DNA of 25,590 nucleotides from Anaeroplasmataceae bacterium. Its GTDB lineage: Bacteria; Bacillota_I; Bacilli_A; Acholeplasmatales; Anaeroplasmataceae. A model generated the notes under the pieces. That model did no database searches. It saw nothing but the letters and a program-made list of their open reading frames with translations, and was not told where the DNA came from. Positions 7,580-15,854 of the stretch are shown here, in pieces; position 1 is the first letter of the stretch, and the number at the start of each line of letters is the position of its first letter. The translations under genes were made by a program, and so were the position numbers. Location: assembly GCA_020025015.1 (NCBI GenBank), contig JAHHSV010000019.1, forward strand, positions 1 to 25,590, written 5' to 3'.

Positions 7580-8551
7580 TTAATTTATTTTTTTAATTGA
7601 ATCACGCATTATAATTTCACTATTAACGATAATTCTTTGGGATGGACGATTTAAAAGCATGGCTGATAGGGTTTGAAAGGCACGCTCACTAATTAAGTCT
7701 AAATCCTGCTTAACAGTTGAAAGAGAAGGATTAACGTATTTAGCTATTTCAAGATCATCATAACCAACAACGGAAATTTGATTTGGGACCTTTATTCCCT
7801 TTAGTTCTAAGCCCTTCATTAGGCCTATTGCAATTATATCAGCGCTACAAACTATTGCTGTAACATCCTTATTGCTAAAGAAGTCAGCAGCTTGCACACC
7901 ATTTTCTTCAGTATAACCGCCGAAGCAAACATAATCAGCATTATAACTAATATTTACCTCAGCTAAACCAATTATATAGCCTGCTAGCCTTTCACTACTA
8001 ACAAATGAGTTTTTATCGCCTGTAACAAAGCCAATTTTAGTATGTCCTAGCTTATATAATTCCTTAATCACTTTTGAAACTGATATTATGTTTTCGCTAC
8101 TTATTGTTGAAACCTTTTCGCCATTTAAAATTGAATCATATAGAATTGTTGGGAATTTAGTATTTTTTATTTGTTCAAGCAAGGGACTCTTATAGCTTAA
8201 GCCTACAATAAATGAGCAGTCGAAATTATTTTTGGCCATAAACTGATCATAATCACTAATTACCGAAATTGGTGTTTGGATAACCTCGAAATTATTATTT
8301 AAAGCATGACGGCTAAAGGCAAGAAGAAGGGGTGAAATGATTGAGGCTGAATTGTAATTATCAAATATAGCACAAATTCGTCTAATTGTACTATGGGTAA
8401 GCTTTTCATGCGATGGAACAAAGCCATGCTCTTTAGCATATTCTAAAACCATATCTTTTGTTTCTCTTGAAATATCAAATCTACCATTTAAAGCTTTAGA
8501 TACTGTAGATGGTGATAGATGAAGTGCCTGGGCAATGTCTTTTATTTTCAT
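7580..8551 (-). CDS. LacI/GalR-family repressor of the maltodextrin locus
   Basis: A 323-residue regulator with the classic LacI layout. The N-terminal helix-turn-helix reads IKDIAQALHLSPSTVSKALN (residues 3-22), followed by the hinge region to about residue 60. The rest is a periplasmic-binding-protein-like effector domain, with the family segments GFVTG, AIVCSADIIAIGLM and VVGYDDLEIA. It is transcribed divergently from malQ and a ten-gene starch operon, which is the usual position of a MalR-type repressor that lets go of DNA when maltodextrin is present. AGCG-centred sites sit on its own promoter and on the malQ promoter. The effector sugar cannot be read from the sequence. Ribosome site AGAGG precedes the start. 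Confidence 0.93.
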   Translation of the reverse strand: MKIKDIAQALHLSPSTVSKALNGRFDISRETKDMVLEYAKEHGFVPSHEKLTHSTIRRICAIFDNYNSASIISPLLLAFSRHALNNNFEVIQTPISVISDYDQFMAKNNFDCSFIVGLSYKSPLLEQIKNTKFPTILYDSILNGEKVSTISSENIISVSKVIKELYKLGHTKIGFVTGDKNSFVSSERLAGYIIGLAEVNISYNADYVCFGGYTEENGVQAADFFSNKDVTAIVCSADIIAIGLMKGLELKGIKVPNQISVVGYDDLEIAKYVNPSLSTVKQDLDLISERAFQTLSAMLLNRPSQRIIVNSEIIMRDSIKKIN

Positions 8552-8576
8552 TATAATAACCTCTTTTTCTAGATGA

Positions 8577-8605
8577 ATTATAAGGTAAATTTTTCCTTAA
8601 TGCAA
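8577..8605 (-). promoter_or_regulatory. Promoter of the LacI-family gene
   Basis: On the - strand, TTGCAT (8605-8600) and TATAAT (8582-8577) with a 17-bp spacer. The AGCGCT-centred operator candidate at 8601-8614 covers the -35 box, which suggests autorepression. Confidence 0.8.
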
Positions 8606-8614
8606 GCGCTACCG
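8601..8614. promoter_or_regulatory. Operator candidate O1 (LacI-type)
   Basis: TGCAAGCGCTACCG, centred on the palindrome AGCGCT (8605-8610). LacI-family operators typically centre on a CG step with A-rich flanks. Placed over the regulator's own -35. Confidence 0.6.
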
Positions 8615-8672
8615 AAATTTTTTCGAAAAAAAACTATGTTTATGAAAGATTTAGTAAATTTATGAGAAAAAC

Positions 8673-8701
8673 TTGAAAAAAGTCTGAAAGCGTTTTATCA
8701 T
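8673..8701 (+). promoter_or_regulatory. Promoter of malQ and the starch operon
   Basis: TTGAAA (8673-8678) and TATCAT (8696-8701) with a 17-bp spacer, each one base from consensus. Start expected near 8708, leaving a leader of about 50 nt with GGAGG at 8750-8754. Confidence 0.8.
8685..8700. promoter_or_regulatory. Operator candidate O2 in the malQ promoter
   Basis: TGAAAGCGTTTTATCA lies exactly between the -35 and -10 boxes and reaches into the -10. It has the TGAAAGCG half of a LacI/CcpA-type site; the right half is displaced by two bases from a strict catabolite-response element. A repressor bound here would block RNA polymerase. Confidence 0.6.
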
Positions 8702-8718
8702 ATACACGATAAGCGAAC

Positions 8719-8739
8719 TGTTAGCGCTTTTATGCGCTA
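8719..8739. promoter_or_regulatory. Operator candidate O3 and small hairpin downstream of the malQ start
   Basis: TGTTAGCGCTTTTA (8719-8732) carries the same AGCGCT centre (8723-8728) as O1. The segment also forms a perfect 6-bp inverted repeat (TAGCGC 8722-8727 with GCGCTA 8734-8739) in the 5' leader. It may be an operator acting as a roadblock, an mRNA hairpin, or both. Confidence 0.5.
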
Positions 8740-8760
8740 TTAAATAAATGGAGGAATTTT

Positions 8761-10263
8761 ATGGCTAATGATAGAAAAGCAGGAGTTTTACTTCATGTAA
8801 CCTCTTTGCCTTCTAAGTATGGTGTAGGTACACTTGGTAGTGAAGCCTATAAATTTGTTGACTGGCTAAAAAAAGCTAAAATGAAGATTTGGCAAGTTTT
8901 ACCATTAACCCCAACAAATTATGGTGATTCACCTTATCAATCTGTATCATCAACTGCACTAAATTACTATTTAATAGACTTTGATGTTTTAAGAGAAAAG
9001 GGACTATTAAAGGAAAGCGACTATAAGAACATTAAGTTCTATTGGGATGAAAAAAGAGTTGATTATAGTCTGTTATTTAACAATAAGGTTAAGGTTTTAG
9101 AAAAAGCCTTTCAAAACTTTAAGGCTCAAAATAAAAATTATGAAGAAATTTTAAAAAACGAAGCCAATAAGGATTTTTCAGTCTTTATGACTATAAAGGC
9201 ATTAAACAACTATAAGGCTTGGAGCGAGTGGCCTTTAGAATATAAAAAATATAATCCTTGTTTAGAGGATAATATTATAAAGAAATATAAGGATGCCTAC
9301 TATTTCTGGCAATGGACACAATATGAGTTCTTAGAGGAATGGAATAAGCTTCATACCTATGCCAAAGATAATGGTATTGAAATTATGGGTGATATGCCTT
9401 TATATGTTGCTTATGATAGTGTAGAGGTTTGGAAATATCCTGAGTTATTTATTTTAGGACGTGACAACGAGCCTAAAGAGGTTGCAGGATGTCCACCTGA
9501 TTGCTTTACTGAGGATGGACAGCTTTGGGGTAATCCAGTTTATGATTGGGATTATCATAGAGCAACTGGCTATAAATGGTGGGATGAAAGAATTAAGGCT
9601 TGCTTTAATTTATATGATTATTTAAGAATTGATCATTTTAGAGGCTTTGCTGACTATTATTCTATTCCATATGGTGAAAAAACAGCTCGTAATGGTAGAT
9701 GGATTGAAGGCCCAAGATTTGACTTTTTCAAGGATAAGCTTGATTTAAATATTGTTGCTGAAGACTTAGGCTTTATTGATGAGCCAGTTCGTGAATTAAT
9801 GAAGCAAACAAAGTATCCAGGAATGAAGATTTTAGAGTTTGCCTTTGATGGTCATGAGGATAATGAACATAAACCTTCAAATTATACTGAAAACTATTTG
9901 GTTTATACTGGAACTCACGACAATATGCCTTTAAATCAATATATTAAGGATTTAACTGATGAAGAATTAGAGACTTATGATAAAGATTTAGCTTCTGAAG
10001 CTATTGAATTATGTGTTGAATTTGATTCTAATGTCAGTGGCTCTGAATATCGTTGTGAAAAGGTTTGTGAATTAGCCTTTGCCTCTGTTGCGAAGTTATG
10101 TATTATTCCTATGCAGGATTTACTAAATCTAGGTAAGGAAGCAAGAATGAATTTACCTGCTACAGTTTCAACAGATAACTGGAGCTATAGGATTAACAAA
10201 TCTGATTTAAGTAAGGAATTACAAGAACGTTTAGCAATGTATGTAGATAAGTACAATCGTTAA
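8761..10263 (+). CDS. malQ: 4-alpha-glucanotransferase MalQ (GH77)
   Basis: A 500-residue cytoplasmic enzyme that moves alpha-1,4-glucan segments between maltodextrins, releasing glucose and building longer chains. The length fits family GH77. The N-terminal GVLLHVTSLPSKYGVGTLG (residues 8-26) and GDSPYQ (55-60) are family hallmarks. Catalytic residues expected from the family are Asp291 in LRIDHFRGF (nucleophile), Glu334 in IVAEDLG (acid/base) and Asp387 in YTGTHDN. It is the first gene after the operator-covered promoter, so its expression should follow maltodextrin availability. It feeds chains to phosphorylase or to the branching enzyme encoded at the end of the window. Clear GGAGG site 6 bp before the start. 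Confidence 0.96.
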   Translation: MANDRKAGVLLHVTSLPSKYGVGTLGSEAYKFVDWLKKAKMKIWQVLPLTPTNYGDSPYQSVSSTALNYYLIDFDVLREKGLLKESDYKNIKFYWDEKRVDYSLLFNNKVKVLEKAFQNFKAQNKNYEEILKNEANKDFSVFMTIKALNNYKAWSEWPLEYKKYNPCLEDNIIKKYKDAYYFWQWTQYEFLEEWNKLHTYAKDNGIEIMGDMPLYVAYDSVEVWKYPELFILGRDNEPKEVAGCPPDCFTEDGQLWGNPVYDWDYHRATGYKWWDERIKACFNLYDYLRIDHFRGFADYYSIPYGEKTARNGRWIEGPRFDFFKDKLDLNIVAEDLGFIDEPVRELMKQTKYPGMKILEFAFDGHEDNEHKPSNYTENYLVYTGTHDNMPLNQYIKDLTDEELETYDKDLASEAIELCVEFDSNVSGSEYRCEKVCELAFASVAKLCIIPMQDLLNLGKEARMNLPATVSTDNWSYRINKSDLSKELQERLAMYVDKYNR

Positions 10264-10380
10264 ATACGTAATAATTATGAATTGCTTTTTCATAATTTAA
10301 TAAAAAGGTAGTTTAAAGGGTCTACCGAAAGATGCTTGTTTTAACAAGCGGGTGAATATAATTATAGGAGGAGAATTAAA
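10264..10380 (+). promoter_or_regulatory. Structured intergenic leader before malE
   Basis: This 117-nt gap is unusually rich in inverted repeats: AATTATGAA with TTCATAATT (10271-10295), GGTAG with CTACC (10306-10325), and GCTTGTT with AACAAGC around a TT loop (10334-10349), then TATAAT (10357-10362) and AGGAGGAG (10366-10373). No terminator T-run follows the first hairpin and no good -35 is visible, so it is probably part of the malQ transcript. It could be an RNA processing or stability element, or an unrecognised cis-regulatory RNA. Function unknown. Confidence 0.5.
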
Positions 10381-11634
10381 ATGAAAAAATTATTTGCCCT
10401 AAGTACAGCAGCATTATTAGCTTTAGGTTTAGCTAGCTGCGGTGAGGATAAACCACAAGGGGAAGTAGAACAAGGTGAGGGTAAAGCTATTACTTTAACC
10501 TATTCTGGTACTGCTTCAAACAAAGATTTTAACGTATCATTATTTGAAAAATTTAAGGAAGCTAGAAAAGCTGCCGGCGACAAAAATACTTATACAATTG
10601 AGTATTTAGAAATTGGACCAGACAAAATTGACTCTGAAATTCAGCATTGGGAAGAAGGACCAGATGTATATGAATTTGCATCAGATAAAATTACTGGTTT
10701 ATATCAAAAAGGTGCTTTAGCAAAATTGTCTGTACCTCAAGCAAAATGGGTTAAGGAGAATAATAGTGAGTTAGGTGCTAACTTAGCTCAATTTAATGGT
10801 GCAACCTATGCTTATCCATTTACTGGTGATAATACATATTATTTCCAATATGATAAGTCATTAATTGATGAAACTAAGGTTGGATCAATTGAAGAGATTC
10901 TAAAGGTTTGTGGTGAAAACAGTCTAAAATTTGGTTATAACTTAGAAGAGGCATTCTGGGGTGCTGCAGCAATGTTTACCTTTGGTGCAGATTATAAGAT
11001 GGAGTTCAATGTTGACGGCTCTGTAAAGAATGTCGAAGCTAACTTTGATGGCCCAGCAGGTCAAAAAGCTATTAAGGCTCTTCAAAAGATTATGTCAGAT
11101 AAGTCATGGACTAATGAAATGAAGGCTCCAACACCTGACAATAAGTTCTTAGGCTGTATTGCTGGTACTTGGGATATTCCAGCATATAAGGAAAAATTAG
11201 GCGAAAACTATGGTTGCGCACCAATGCCTACAATTACAATTGATGGTGAAACAAAGAATTTAGGCGCATTCTTAGGTGGTAAATTATTTGGTGTTAACCC
11301 ATATAAATCAGCTGGCGATAAAGAACAATTAAAGGCTGCTCATGAATTAGCTAAATTTTTATCTAATGAAGAGAGTCAATTAGCAAGATTTGAAAATCAA
11401 AACGTTGCGCCATGTAATGTTAAGGCTGCAGCTAATGAAATGGTTACAAAAGACATTAATGTTAAGTGCTTAATCGAGCAAGCTGAGCATGCTCATGAAC
11501 AAACAGCTGTACCAGGAAACTTCTGGACTGCTCCAGCTACTTTAGTTAAGGCTATTAAAGAAGCAAATGGTGCAGAATTAGATTATGCAACTTTAGCAAA
11601 GACTTTCAACGACACTATTAAGGCTTCTAAATAA
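10381..11634 (+). CDS. malE: Maltodextrin-binding lipoprotein MalE-like
   Basis: A 417-residue solute-binding protein of ABC importer family 1. The signal peptide ends in the lipobox LASC, with lipid-anchored Cys20, so it sits on the outer face of the membrane. The body has family segments: EEGPDVYEFASDKI (domain contact), GATYAYPFTGDNTYYFQYDK (hinge and ligand cleft), and a C-terminal NEESQLARFENQN region that follows the helix known from MalE-type proteins. It captures maltodextrins released by the two surface glycosidases and passes them to the MalF/MalG permease encoded directly downstream. A strong hairpin after the gene likely lifts its level over the permease genes. The exact chain length or branching of the ligand is not visible. 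Strong AGGAGGAG ribosome site. Confidence 0.92.
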   Translation: MKKLFALSTAALLALGLASCGEDKPQGEVEQGEGKAITLTYSGTASNKDFNVSLFEKFKEARKAAGDKNTYTIEYLEIGPDKIDSEIQHWEEGPDVYEFASDKITGLYQKGALAKLSVPQAKWVKENNSELGANLAQFNGATYAYPFTGDNTYYFQYDKSLIDETKVGSIEEILKVCGENSLKFGYNLEEAFWGAAAMFTFGADYKMEFNVDGSVKNVEANFDGPAGQKAIKALQKIMSDKSWTNEMKAPTPDNKFLGCIAGTWDIPAYKEKLGENYGCAPMPTITIDGETKNLGAFLGGKLFGVNPYKSAGDKEQLKAAHELAKFLSNEESQLARFENQNVAPCNVKAAANEMVTKDINVKCLIEQAEHAHEQTAVPGNFWTAPATLVKAIKEANGAELDYATLAKTFNDTIKASK

Positions 11635-11648
11635 GCTTAATTAATCTT

Positions 11649-11691
11649 AATTATAAGTACTGATTGTGTAAAGTCAGTACTTATAATTTTT
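11649..11691 (+). terminator. Attenuating hairpin between malE and malF
   Basis: A perfect 15-bp stem (11649-11663 with 11674-11688) with a 10-nt loop, followed by TTTTT. It is within an operon, 10 bp before the malF ribosome site GGAGG. It can act as a partial terminator or as a 3' shield for the malE message, giving more binding protein than permease. Confidence 0.85.
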
Positions 11692-11710
11692 CTTATGGAG
11701 GTGTTTATTT

Positions 11711-13264
11711 ATGACAGTAATAGAATATCTTTCACTTCCAGGATATAAGAAGTTTTTATATAAGCTCGGTGCTTTCTTTATAGCTATTCCTAAGGGAATT
11801 TGGAATTTCTTATCAGTTACATTAGTTAACTTTTTTATAAGAATCGGCCGTAGAATAGGTAGATATTTTCTAAATATTTATGAAATATTTATTGGCGGTG
11901 ACTGGAAAACAAGAACTTCGTATGCAGTTATGGGCTTTGGTCATATGACTAGAAGATCATATATTAAAGGCTTTTTATATTTTTTATATCAAATAATTTT
12001 CATTGTATTTATGGTTACAACTGGAGGTCCTGCTTTTGCCAAAATAGGAACATTTGGTAATGTCGGACAAAATTCATACTACTATGATGTAGATGAAGAA
12101 ACATATATTTATGTTACTACTCATATTGGTGATGATTCGGTTTTACTATTAATGCATTTTGTACTAGCAATAATTTTTATAGGAATTTTTATTTTCTTAT
12201 GGTCAATTCAGGTTAAAGAAAATAATGAATTACAAAATTTAAATAGAATTGGTAAAGGCTTGACGGATAAGGATACATTAAAGAGCTTGGTTGGTAATAA
12301 TTACCATAAGGTTTTATTGTCATTCCCAACCTTTGGCTTAGCATTATTTACAATTTTGCCGCTAGCTGTAATGATTTTAGTTGCTTTTACTAACTATTCT
12401 TCAGAATATATGAATCCTAAGCATTTATTTGATTGGGTAGGCATGTATAATTTTCAAAAGTTATTTGGTATGGCTGGTAGTGGTGGTGAGGCATTCGTTT
12501 ATGTTTTTTCACAAATACTAGTGTGGACGTTAATTTGGGCAATTTTTGCTACATTTACTAATTATTTTTTAGGAATGATTGTAGCATTAATGATAAATAG
12601 AAAAGGTATTAAATTGAAAAAAATTTGGCGTACCATTCTAATAACAACAATTGCTGTACCTCAGTTTATTTCATTGTTATTCTTATCAAGGTTATTAACT
12701 GAGACAGGTGGTATAAATTCATTATTATTAAAGTGGGGATGGATTACTGAACCGTTAAAATTTTTAGACGATGGATTATATGCTAAGATAACCGTAATTA
12801 TTGTTAATATGTGGATAGGTATTCCATATACAATGTTGATGTGTTCAGGTTTATTGATGAATATACCTGCCGATTTATATGAATCAGCAAAAATTGATGG
12901 AGCAAATCCATATAAGATGTATACAAAGATTACATTACCTTATATGCTTTTCGTAACTGGACCGTATTTGATTTCTACGTTTGTTGGAAATATAAATAAC
13001 TTTAACGTTATATTCCTATTGACCGGTGGAAATCCTTTATTTACAAATATTAATGGTAATTTAATAGATGGAGCTAAGGTTTATAATGCAGGTCAAACAG
13101 ATTTACTTATCACATGGCTATATAAGATGTGTATGACATCAACAACTAAGGACTATGGTGTTGCTTCCGTAATAGGAATTATTGTATTCATAGTAGTAGC
13201 TACTATATCTTCAATAACTTATAGTAGAAGTAATGCTGTTAAGAACGAAGGTGATTTCCAATGA
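11711..13264 (+). CDS. malF: Maltodextrin ABC permease MalF-like
   Basis: A 517-residue membrane protein. The EAA coupling motif, YESAKIDGANPYKMYTKITLP, lies around residues 390-410 and contacts the ATPase. Membrane segments are visible near 88-103, 144-165, 203-226, 268-295, 310-327, 358-380, 411-430 and near the C-terminus. The N-terminal 65 residues are rich in aromatic and basic residues and may form an amphipathic helix. An external loop (104-143) is rich in Tyr and Asp. The length is like that of E. coli MalF and longer than many Gram-positive sugar permeases, but the large P2 loop of E. coli MalF is not recognisable. It overlaps malG by 4 bp (ATGA), so the partners are coupled in translation. 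Confidence 0.93.
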   Translation: MTVIEYLSLPGYKKFLYKLGAFFIAIPKGIWNFLSVTLVNFFIRIGRRIGRYFLNIYEIFIGGDWKTRTSYAVMGFGHMTRRSYIKGFLYFLYQIIFIVFMVTTGGPAFAKIGTFGNVGQNSYYYDVDEETYIYVTTHIGDDSVLLLMHFVLAIIFIGIFIFLWSIQVKENNELQNLNRIGKGLTDKDTLKSLVGNNYHKVLLSFPTFGLALFTILPLAVMILVAFTNYSSEYMNPKHLFDWVGMYNFQKLFGMAGSGGEAFVYVFSQILVWTLIWAIFATFTNYFLGMIVALMINRKGIKLKKIWRTILITTIAVPQFISLLFLSRLLTETGGINSLLLKWGWITEPLKFLDDGLYAKITVIIVNMWIGIPYTMLMCSGLLMNIPADLYESAKIDGANPYKMYTKITLPYMLFVTGPYLISTFVGNINNFNVIFLLTGGNPLFTNINGNLIDGAKVYNAGQTDLLITWLYKMCMTSTTKDYGVASVIGIIVFIVVATISSITYSRSNAVKNEGDFQ

Positions 13265-14202
13265 TCAATCCTCAAGAAAAATTTAGTGTATTTAACAATG
13301 ATAAAATTACTGGTGGCAGAAAATTTAGAGAAGCAACTAGTAAAACCTTGATATATATTATTCTTGTGATTATATCTATTATTTGGTTAGTTCCATTCGT
13401 TTATTTAATAATTCAATCATTTGCAAAAAGCTATGAAGCCAATTTAATTATTCCAAATGAATTTACATTTAATAATTATAGGGCTTTATTTGATACTAAT
13501 TTCAAAATGAATATGGGCGGTATAGAAATAGTCGTTGCCAAGGTTTATCCATTTTGGCGTTGGTATTTAAATACATTCTTAATAGCTTTAGCTGTTTCTG
13601 TTTTAAATACAGTTTTGACATTGGTTAGTGCATATGCATTTTCTCGTTTAAGGTTTAAAAGCAGAAAAAAATATATGAAGCTACTTTTAATAATTGGAAT
13701 GTTCCCTGGATTCTTGGGTATGATTATTAATTATTATATTTTAATGCAAATGAATTTGAACTCTGGTGTATCAGCTTTATTTGGCTTAGTATTAGTTTAT
13801 ATTTCTGGTTGTGTAATGAACTATTATGTAGCTAAAGGCTATTTTGATACTATATCTACTTCGTTAGATGAAGCAGCTATGATTGATGGGGCAAACAGAC
13901 ATACAATTTTCTGGAAGGTTATAATGCCTCTTTCAAAGCCAATTATAGTTTATACAATTTTAATAGCATTTACAGGACCTTGGGGTGACTATATGTTCGC
14001 ATCTGTTATGGCAGGTGGCAAGAGTGATCTATTTAATGTTGCGGTTGGTCTTCAGCAAATGCTTGGTAAAGAATCAGGCACCACATATTTCCCAATATTT
14101 TGTGCAGCCGCTGTAATCGTATCAATTCCAATTATGGTATTATTTTTCTGGTTACAGTCATATTATGTAGAAGGCGTAACTGGTGGTGCAGTTAAGGGAT
14201 AA
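13261..14202 (+). CDS. malG: Maltodextrin ABC permease MalG-like
   Basis: A 313-residue inner-membrane partner of MalF. About six membrane segments are visible, starting at 30-52. The EAA loop SLDEAAMIDGANRHTIFWKV is at residues 201-220. The C-terminal end is short and follows the last helix, as in MalG, whose tail contacts the ATPase. Between the first two membrane segments lies a longer external stretch (about 55-98) that includes a MGGIEIVVAKVYPFWRW segment, typical of MalG-type proteins. It starts inside the end of malF and is followed after 2 bp by the amylase lipoprotein gene, so the importer and the enzyme are made together. Confidence 0.94.
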   Translation: MINPQEKFSVFNNDKITGGRKFREATSKTLIYIILVIISIIWLVPFVYLIIQSFAKSYEANLIIPNEFTFNNYRALFDTNFKMNMGGIEIVVAKVYPFWRWYLNTFLIALAVSVLNTVLTLVSAYAFSRLRFKSRKKYMKLLLIIGMFPGFLGMIINYYILMQMNLNSGVSALFGLVLVYISGCVMNYYVAKGYFDTISTSLDEAAMIDGANRHTIFWKVIMPLSKPIIVYTILIAFTGPWGDYMFASVMAGGKSDLFNVAVGLQQMLGKESGTTYFPIFCAAAVIVSIPIMVLFFWLQSYYVEGVTGGAVKG

Positions 14203-14204
14203 AA

Positions 14205-15839
14205 ATGAAGAAACTAATAATATTTACATGTATGATTTTAAGCTTATTTGCAGTTACAAGCTGCCAACACAAACATGAACAAGAAAACATAATAGGACCA
14301 TATGGCAAATATATCGAAGAAGATCTAACAACAACAAATATAGTCGATGATAATTATAGAAATTACTATGAAATATTTGTTGGTTCATTTTATGATACAA
14401 ATAATGATAAAATAGGAGACTTGAATGGTGTTACAGTTAAATTAGATTATATAAAAAATCTAGGCTTTAATGGTATTTGGCTAATGCCAATTAATGTTAG
14501 TCCATCATATCATAAGTATGATGTAAAGGATTATTATAAAATTGATCCAAAGTATGGAAGCTTAAGTGATTTGAAAAATCTAATTAAAGAATGCCATAAG
14601 CGAGACATTAAACTAATTATGGATTTAGTTATAAATCATTCTAGCAAGCAAAATGAATGGTTTATGAAATCATGTGAGGCTTATGCAAAATTCAAGGGTG
14701 GTTTTCCTCTAACAGATGAAGAAAATAAATTTAAAGATTTTTATTCATTTTATGATAAAAAGCCTAATGATGTAGTTACATATCAGGCGCCTGGATATGA
14801 TTTTTATTATGAAGGAAATTTTTCTAGCGACATGCCAGAATTTAATTTAGATAGTCCATTTGTTCAAGATGAAATTAAAAGGATAGTTAAATTCTATCTT
14901 GATTTAGGAATAGATGGCTTTAGATTAGATGCCGTGAAATATTATTACTATAATTCTGAAGAAAAAAACATAAAGTTTTTGAACAATCTTAATAAATGGG
15001 TAAAAGAGTTAAATAGTGAAGCTTATGTAGTAGCAGAGGCTTGGGACATTTCGGAAGAGGGATTAAAAAACTACTATCAAAGTGGTATTGATTCATTCTT
15101 TAATTTTAATACTAGCATTTCAAACCCTAATAGTAACTTAATTAATTCTTTAAATTTACAGGGTGCTTTTTGTTATAAGTATTTTGATGCTCAGGTTTCA
15201 AATATCGAAATAGCAAACGGATATATACCAGCACCATTTATTAACAATCACGATACTCCAAGATATTGTGCTAAAAAATCAACTACTACAACGAAATTTG
15301 TTAATGCTTTAATGCAATTAATGAATGGTTCAACTTTTACATATTATGGTGATGAAGTTGGTATGGTTGGCACAAATTCTGGTTCTAGCAATCCTGATCA
15401 AAATGTTAGAATTGCTATGAAATGGGGAGAAGAAAACAATAAAGGAAATTGTAATTCCCCAGTTGGTACAACTGTTACTGAATATCCTCATGGAACAGTT
15501 TTAGAACAAATGAATGATAAAAATTCTTTATATAATTACTACAAAAAGCTTTTATTGTTGCGAAACCAAAATCCAGAAATTGCTAGAGGTGTAGTTGAAA
15601 AGCTTTTAGTTTCACAGGATGAGGCTAGTGTAATTATTAAGAAGACTTGGAATAATTCTACTATTGGAATTATAATTAATTTTTCACCTTTTGAAGACCT
15701 ACAGGTAGATTATAATACGTATGGTTTTAAAGGTGTGAAAGGTCAATTAGTTATTGACCAAAGCAAAGAGAAATATATCGGATTGCAAGAAGATGGAAGC
15801 ATAAAATTGCCTCCATATAGTATAGCAATCGTTAAATAA
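14205..15839 (+). CDS. Surface alpha-amylase-family lipoprotein (GH13)
   Basis: A 544-residue glycoside hydrolase with lipobox VTSC (Cys20), so it is anchored outside the membrane. All four GH13 regions are present: DLVINH (140-145), GFRLDAVKYY with nucleophile Asp242, VVAEAWD with acid/base Glu278, and INNHDTPR with Asp350. The C-terminal all-beta domain starts near residue 455. The region-II and III form suits enzymes that act on alpha-1,4 bonds of soluble dextrins, but oligo-1,6-glucosidase- or neopullulanase-like specificity cannot be excluded. It starts 2 bp after malG with the AAGGG site lying inside malG. Being between permease and ATPase genes, it most likely trims dextrins for the importer right at the membrane. 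Confidence 0.93.
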   Translation: MKKLIIFTCMILSLFAVTSCQHKHEQENIIGPYGKYIEEDLTTTNIVDDNYRNYYEIFVGSFYDTNNDKIGDLNGVTVKLDYIKNLGFNGIWLMPINVSPSYHKYDVKDYYKIDPKYGSLSDLKNLIKECHKRDIKLIMDLVINHSSKQNEWFMKSCEAYAKFKGGFPLTDEENKFKDFYSFYDKKPNDVVTYQAPGYDFYYEGNFSSDMPEFNLDSPFVQDEIKRIVKFYLDLGIDGFRLDAVKYYYYNSEEKNIKFLNNLNKWVKELNSEAYVVAEAWDISEEGLKNYYQSGIDSFFNFNTSISNPNSNLINSLNLQGAFCYKYFDAQVSNIEIANGYIPAPFINNHDTPRYCAKKSTTTTKFVNALMQLMNGSTFTYYGDEVGMVGTNSGSSNPDQNVRIAMKWGEENNKGNCNSPVGTTVTEYPHGTVLEQMNDKNSLYNYYKKLLLLRNQNPEIARGVVEKLLVSQDEASVIIKKTWNNSTIGIIINFSPFEDLQVDYNTYGFKGVKGQLVIDQSKEKYIGLQEDGSIKLPPYSIAIVK

Positions 15840-15854
15840 GGAGGAGTTTTAAAT

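Noticed and set aside
8685..8700. Perfect CcpA catabolite-response element
   Set aside because: The left half fits but the right half is shifted by two bases, so only a LacI-family-type site is claimed.
10271..10295. Terminator after malQ
   Set aside because: The 9-bp stem is AT-rich and has no T-run after it; treated as part of the leader before malE instead.
10357..10362. TATAAT just before malE as a promoter
   Set aside because: Transcription would start near 10369, inside the ribosome site, and no -35 lies at a suitable distance.
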